A DNA stretch of 64,000 bases from Alloactinosynnema sp. L-07 (lineage in GTDB: Bacteria; Actinomycetota; Actinomycetes; Mycobacteriales; Pseudonocardiaceae), in NCBI RefSeq assembly GCF_900070365.1, contig NZ_LN850107.1, positions 5,766,001-5,830,000 on the forward strand, read 5' to 3'. Shown here piece by piece: positions 60,684 to 64,000 of this stretch. A program made the position numbers and the translations under genes. The notes under the pieces are model-generated. The model ran no database searches and was not told the origin of the DNA. It saw nothing but the letters and a program-made list of their open reading frames with translations. Position 1 is the first letter of the stretch, and the number at the start of each line of letters is the position of its first letter.

Positions 60684-63464
60684 TCAGAGAACGATGTTGA
60701 CCAGTCTCCCTGGCACCACGATGACCTTCCTTGGGGTGCCGCCGTCGATCAGGGCGGCCACCTTCTCCTCGGCCAGCGCCGCGGCCTTGACCGCGTCCTG
60801 GTCGGCGTCGGCGGGCACCGTCACCCGGCCGCGGACCTTGCCGTTGACCTGGATCGGGTACTCCACGGAGTCCTCGACCAGGTAGCGCTCGTCGGCGGTG
60901 GGGAACGGGCCGTGCGCCAGCGACTCGGCGCCGCCCAGCTTCGACCACAGCTCCTCGGCCACGTGCGGACACAGCGGCGCCAGCAGCAGTGTCATCGATT
61001 CAGCCACCACGCGCGGGGCGCCGTCGGGGAAGTTCTTGGTGATGCGGTTGTTCAGCTCGATCAGCTTGGCGCCCGCGGTGTTGTAGCGCAGGTTCGCGTA
61101 GTCCTCGTGCACGCCCGCGATCGCCTTGTGCAGCGCGCGCAGCGTGTCCTCGTCGGGGGCGGCGTCGCTGACCCGGACCTCACCGGTCTCCTCGTCGACC
61201 ACGTTGCGCCACAGCCGCTGCAGGAACCGCTGGGCGCCGACGACATCCTTGGTCGCCCACGGGCGGGAGACGTCCATCGGGCCCATCGACATCTCGTACA
61301 GCCGGAAGGTGTCGGCGCCGTAGGTCTCGCACATCTCGTCGGGCGTGACCACGTTGCGCTGGGTCTTGCCCATCTTCCCGTACTCCTGCTTGACCTCTTG
61401 GCCATCGTGGAAGTACTTGCCGTCGCGCTCGACGACCTCGGCGGCCTCGACGTAGGCGCCGCGCGCGTCGACGTAGGCGTAAGCCTGGATCATGCCCTGG
61501 TTGAACAGCTTGCGGTACGGCTCGTCGCCGCTGACGTGGCCCAGGTCGAACAGGACCTTCTGCCAGAACCGCGAGTACAGCAGGTGCAGCACCGCGTGCT
61601 CGACGCCGCCGATGTACAGGTCGACGCCGCCGGGGTCGGCCTGGCCGTGGTCGGCCGGACGCGGGCCCAGCCAGTACTTCTCGTTCTCCGGCTCACAGAA
61701 GTGCTCGGTGTCGGTCGGGTCGACGTAGCGCAGCTGGTACCAGCACGAACCCGCCCAGTTGGGCATGGTGTTGGTGTCGCGGCGGTACTTCTTCCTGCCG
61801 TCGCCCAGGTCCAGCTCGACCTCGACCCAGTCGTGCGCGCGCGACAGCGGCGGCGACGGCTCGGTGTCGGCGTCCATCGGGTCGAACGTCGTCGGCGAGT
61901 AGTCATCGATCTCGGGCAGCTCGATCGGCAGCATCGACTCCGGCAGCGCGATCGGCTGGCCGTCCTCGTCGTAGACGATCGGGAACGGCTCGCCCCAATA
62001 GCGCTGGCGGGAGAACAGCCAGTCGCGCAGCTTGTACTGGATGGTGCCGCGGCCGTGGCCCTGCTCCTCCAGCCAGGCGATCATCGCGGCCTTGGCCTCG
62101 GTGATCTCCATGCCGTCCAGGAACCCGGAGTTGATCGCCGGACCCTCGCCGGTGAACGCGTCGCCATCGAAGCCCTCGGTCGGCTGGACCGTGCGGATGA
62201 TCGGCAGCTCGAACTTGGTGGCGAAGTCCCAGTCGCGCTGGTCCTGGCCGGGCACCGCCATGATCGCGCCGGTGCCGTAGCCCATCAGCACGTAGTCGGC
62301 GACGTAGACCGGGATCTCGGCGCCGTTGACCGGGTTGGTCGCATACGTGCCGGTGAAGACGCCGGTCTTCTCCTTGTTCTCCTGGCGGTCCAGGTCGGAC
62401 TTGTTCGCCGCCACCCGGCGGTACTCGGCCACGGCGTCGGCGTGCTCGGCGGTGGTGATCACGTCGACCAGCGCGTGCTCGGGCGCCAGGACCATGTAGG
62501 TCGCGCCGAACAGAGTGTCGGGACGGGTCGTGAAGACCTCGATCCCGTGCTCGCCGACCGGGAAGACGACCCGCGCGCCGTTGGAGCGGCCGATCCAGTT
62601 GCGCTGCATCGCCTTGACCTTGTCCGGCCACTCCAGGCGGTCCAGGTCGTCGATCAGGCGGTCGGCGTAGGCGGTGATCCGCATCATCCACTGGCGCAGG
62701 TTCTTGCGGAACACGGGGAAGTTGCCCCGCTCGCTGCGCCCGTCGGCGGTGACCTCCTCGTTGGCCACCACCGTGCCCAGCCCCGGCACCCAGTTGACCG
62801 GCGCTTCGGACAGGTAGACCAGCCGGTACTCGTTCAGCACCGCGTACTGCTCGGCGCGGGTCAGCTCACACCAGCCGCGACCATCGGGGGTGTCGCGCTT
62901 GCCCTGCGCGAACTGCGCCTCCAGCTCGGCGATCGGCCGAGCCTTGCCCGCGTCGGCGTCGGCGTCGAACCAGGAGTTGAAGATCTGCAGGAAGATCCAC
63001 TGCGTCCAGCGGTAGTAGCCGGGGTCGACGGTAGAGATCCGGCGGCGCTCGTCGTGGCCCAGCCCCAGGCGGCGGATCTGGCGCAGGTAGTTCTGGATGT
63101 TGTCGTCGGTGGTCTTGCGCGGGTGCTGCCCCGTGCGCACGGCGTACTGCTCGGCGGGCAGCCCGAAGGCGTCGAAGCCCATGGTGTGCAGGACGTTGCG
63201 GCCGTTCATCCGGTGGTAGCGGGCGAAGACGTCGGTGCCGATGAAGCCCAGCGGGTGCCCGACGTGCAGGCCCGCGCCCGACGGGTACGGGAACATGTCC
63301 TGGACGAACAGCTTGTCGGCGGGGACCTCACCCTTGAGCGGCCCGACCGGGTTCGGCGCGTGGTAGGTGCCACGGTCCTCCCAGTGGTCCTGCCAGCGCT
63401 TCTCGATCCGCCCGGCCAGCTCGGCGGTGTAGCGGTGGCTGGGCATCGACTCGGCGTCGCTCAT
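60684..63464 (-). CDS. leuS: leucyl-tRNA synthetase
   Basis: This 926-aa class I synthetase charges tRNA-Leu. The ATP site HVGH (residues 67-70, in [12 protein letters not shown]), the CP1 editing domain with [23 protein letters not shown] (about 310-335) and the C-terminal anticodon-binding domain are intact. The KMSKS loop reads KMGKT (697-701). The start has AAAGGA upstream. The 130-bp leader encodes a leucine-rich peptide and a terminator, so expression should respond to leucyl-tRNA supply. Confidence 0.97.
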   Translation of the reverse strand: MSDAESMPSHRYTAELAGRIEKRWQDHWEDRGTYHAPNPVGPLKGEVPADKLFVQDMFPYPSGAGLHVGHPLGFIGTDVFARYHRMNGRNVLHTMGFDAFGLPAEQYAVRTGQHPRKTTDDNIQNYLRQIRRLGLGHDERRRISTVDPGYYRWTQWIFLQIFNSWFDADADAGKARPIAELEAQFAQGKRDTPDGRGWCELTRAEQYAVLNEYRLVYLSEAPVNWVPGLGTVVANEEVTADGRSERGNFPVFRKNLRQWMMRITAYADRLIDDLDRLEWPDKVKAMQRNWIGRSNGARVVFPVGEHGIEVFTTRPDTLFGATYMVLAPEHALVDVITTAEHADAVAEYRRVAANKSDLDRQENKEKTGVFTGTYATNPVNGAEIPVYVADYVLMGYGTGAIMAVPGQDQRDWDFATKFELPIIRTVQPTEGFDGDAFTGEGPAINSGFLDGMEITEAKAAMIAWLEEQGHGRGTIQYKLRDWLFSRQRYWGEPFPIVYDEDGQPIALPESMLPIELPEIDDYSPTTFDPMDADTEPSPPLSRAHDWVEVELDLGDGRKKYRRDTNTMPNWAGSCWYQLRYVDPTDTEHFCEPENEKYWLGPRPADHGQADPGGVDLYIGGVEHAVLHLLYSRFWQKVLFDLGHVSGDEPYRKLFNQGMIQAYAYVDARGAYVEAAEVVERDGKYFHDGQEVKQEYGKMGKTQRNVVTPDEMCETYGADTFRLYEMSMGPMDVSRPWATKDVVGAQRFLQRLWRNVVDEETGEVRVSDAAPDEDTLRALHKAIAGVHEDYANLRYNTAGAKLIELNNRITKNFPDGAPRVVAESMTLLLAPLCPHVAEELWSKLGGAESLAHGPFPTADERYLVEDSVEYPIQVNGKVRGRVTVPADADQDAVKAAALAEEKVAALIDGGTPRKVIVVPGRLVNIVL

Positions 63465-63499
63465 CGGGGAATCCTTTCGGTCCTGCTCCGGAATGAGAA

Positions 63500-63528
63500 A
63501 ACCCCCCAGCCCAAGGGCATGGAGGGTT
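63500..63528 (-). terminator. leuS attenuator terminator
   Basis: On the minus strand the RNA pairs aaccctcca with tggggggtt (one T-G wobble) and gccc with gggc, a 13-pair stem with a tight loop and one bulged base, followed by TTTTCTC. It sits between the leader peptide and leuS. A competing hairpin (accgacc-t-ggtcggt, 63538-63552) overlaps the leader-peptide stop and may act as the pause or antiterminator element. Confidence 0.85.
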
Positions 63529-63551
63529 GCCGCGCGTACCGACCTGGTCGG

Positions 63552-63590
63552 TCAGCGCGGCCAACTAAGGAGCAGGCGGGCCGTCCTCAT
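63552..63590 (-). CDS. leucine leader peptide of leuS (12 aa)
   Basis: ATG 63590 to TGA 63552 encodes MRTARLLLSWPR, with three consecutive leucine codons (CTG CTC CTT). The -10 TATCCT (minus strand, 63602-63597) ends 6 nt before the ATG, so the transcript is probably leaderless. Ribosome stalling at the Leu codons when charged tRNA-Leu is low would prevent formation of the downstream terminator and raise leuS expression. Confidence 0.82.
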   Translation of the reverse strand: MRTARLLLSWPR

Positions 63591-63659
63591 GGGTCGAGGA
63601 TAGCGCACCGGGTCGACCGGGTATGGGTGCGACCTGCGACACCTCCTACCATCGGTGGG

Positions 63660-64000
63660 GTGAACCTCGTGTCGCTGCTGCCCCTCGTCGCAGGCCTGCC
63701 CCTGCTGGCCGTCGGATTCCTCGGTCTCACCGAGCGACTTCCGCGCAACCGCTTCGGCGGCGTCCGCACCCCGGCGACGCTCCGCAGCGACGAGTCCTTC
63801 CGCCTCGGCAACAAGGTCGCGGGCCTGCCGACAATGGTCGCCGGTGTTGTCGGTGTGCTCGGCGGCGTCGCGGGTCTGGCCATGCCCTCCGGATCGGGCG
63901 CGCTGATGGTCGCGCTGATCGCAACAGTGGGGCTGCTCGCCATCACCCTTGGCGCGGGCGTGCTCGGTCACCGGGCCGCGACCGCTGTCCCGGAGCCTGC
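63660..64000 (+). CDS. SdpI family membrane protein (3' end outside window)
   Basis: From GTG 63660 the frame is open to the window edge (113 codons seen). The N-terminal helix (VSLLPLVAGLPLLAVGFLGL) is followed by the SdpI-type motif NRFGGVRTPATLRSDESFRLGNKVAG and two further helices. SdpI proteins are immunity or signalling membrane proteins; the actinobacterial role is unknown. TACCAT (63647-63652) lies 7 bp before the GTG, so it is probably leaderless. Divergent from leuS. Confidence 0.8.
   Translation, partial: MNLVSLLPLVAGLPLLAVGFLGLTERLPRNRFGGVRTPATLRSDESFRLGNKVAGLPTMVAGVVGVLGGVAGLAMPSGSGALMVALIATVGLLAITLGAGVLGHRAATAVPEP

Overview
The window is high-GC actinobacterial chromosome. The most likely source is a member of the Pseudonocardiaceae; this is inferred from gene order, the Gly/Pro-rich PonA1 tail, frequent GTG/TTG and leaderless starts, and DUF397/XRE, DUF1707 and chaplin-like proteins. 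No rRNA, tRNA or CRISPR array was seen. Much of the backbone follows the order known from mycobacteria (leuS region; ino1-padR-DUF5318-ponA1-GT87-rpsF-ssb-rpsR-rplI-dnaB with an intein).

Left edge (1-6 kb): the truncated end of an IS3-type element, a 139-bp palindromic element, an SDR oxidoreductase, a Tat-exported PhoX-type phosphatase, a Uma2-type nuclease-fold protein, ino1 (inositol-phosphate synthase) and its PadR neighbour. From 6 to 10 kb: a DUF5318 zinc-ribbon protein and the class A penicillin-binding protein PonA1.

From 9.7 to 24.8 kb an accessory block separates ponA1 from the GT87 gene that follows it closely in mycobacteria. It holds (a) an operon for a six-cysteine secreted I36-like protein, a lipoprotein, a peptidoglycan-binding adaptor and a MacB-like ABC transporter; (b) two large divergent paralogous secreted proteins with a lytic-transglycosylase-like core, one ending in an SGNH hydrolase and the other in a ricin-type lectin domain; and (c) an orphan mycosin-like protease.

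From 24.8 to 38 kb: two GT87 membrane glycosyltransferases around rarD, endonuclease IV, a pair of paralogous surface proteins, the rpsF-ssb-rpsR-rplI operon (with a leader that can hide the rpsF Shine-Dalgarno), a cluster of head-to-tail DnaA boxes in 11-bp-phased pairs, dnaB with a class-3-like intein, an extradiol-dioxygenase-family gene and a PAS/degenerate-GGDEF gene.

From 38 to 48 kb: a giant secreted protein made of about 13 chaplin-like repeats, a small exported partner, a membrane beta-helix-like protein, an AI-2E family permease and a two-component system. At 47.7-50.4 kb lies a compact ribosomally made peptide cluster of the graspetide type (76-aa ORF, precursor, ATP-grasp ligase, PIMT-like methyltransferase), divergent from an XRE/DUF397 pair.

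From 51.5 to 64 kb: a DUF1707 protein, the threonine-degradation pair tdh-kbl, a LysR gene whose end lies in three 117-bp tandem palindromic repeats, a TipA-like MerR regulator with a textbook 19-bp-spacer promoter, ribokinase, an MMPL exporter with a divergent TetR regulator, leuS behind a leucine leader-peptide attenuator, and the start of an SdpI-family membrane gene.
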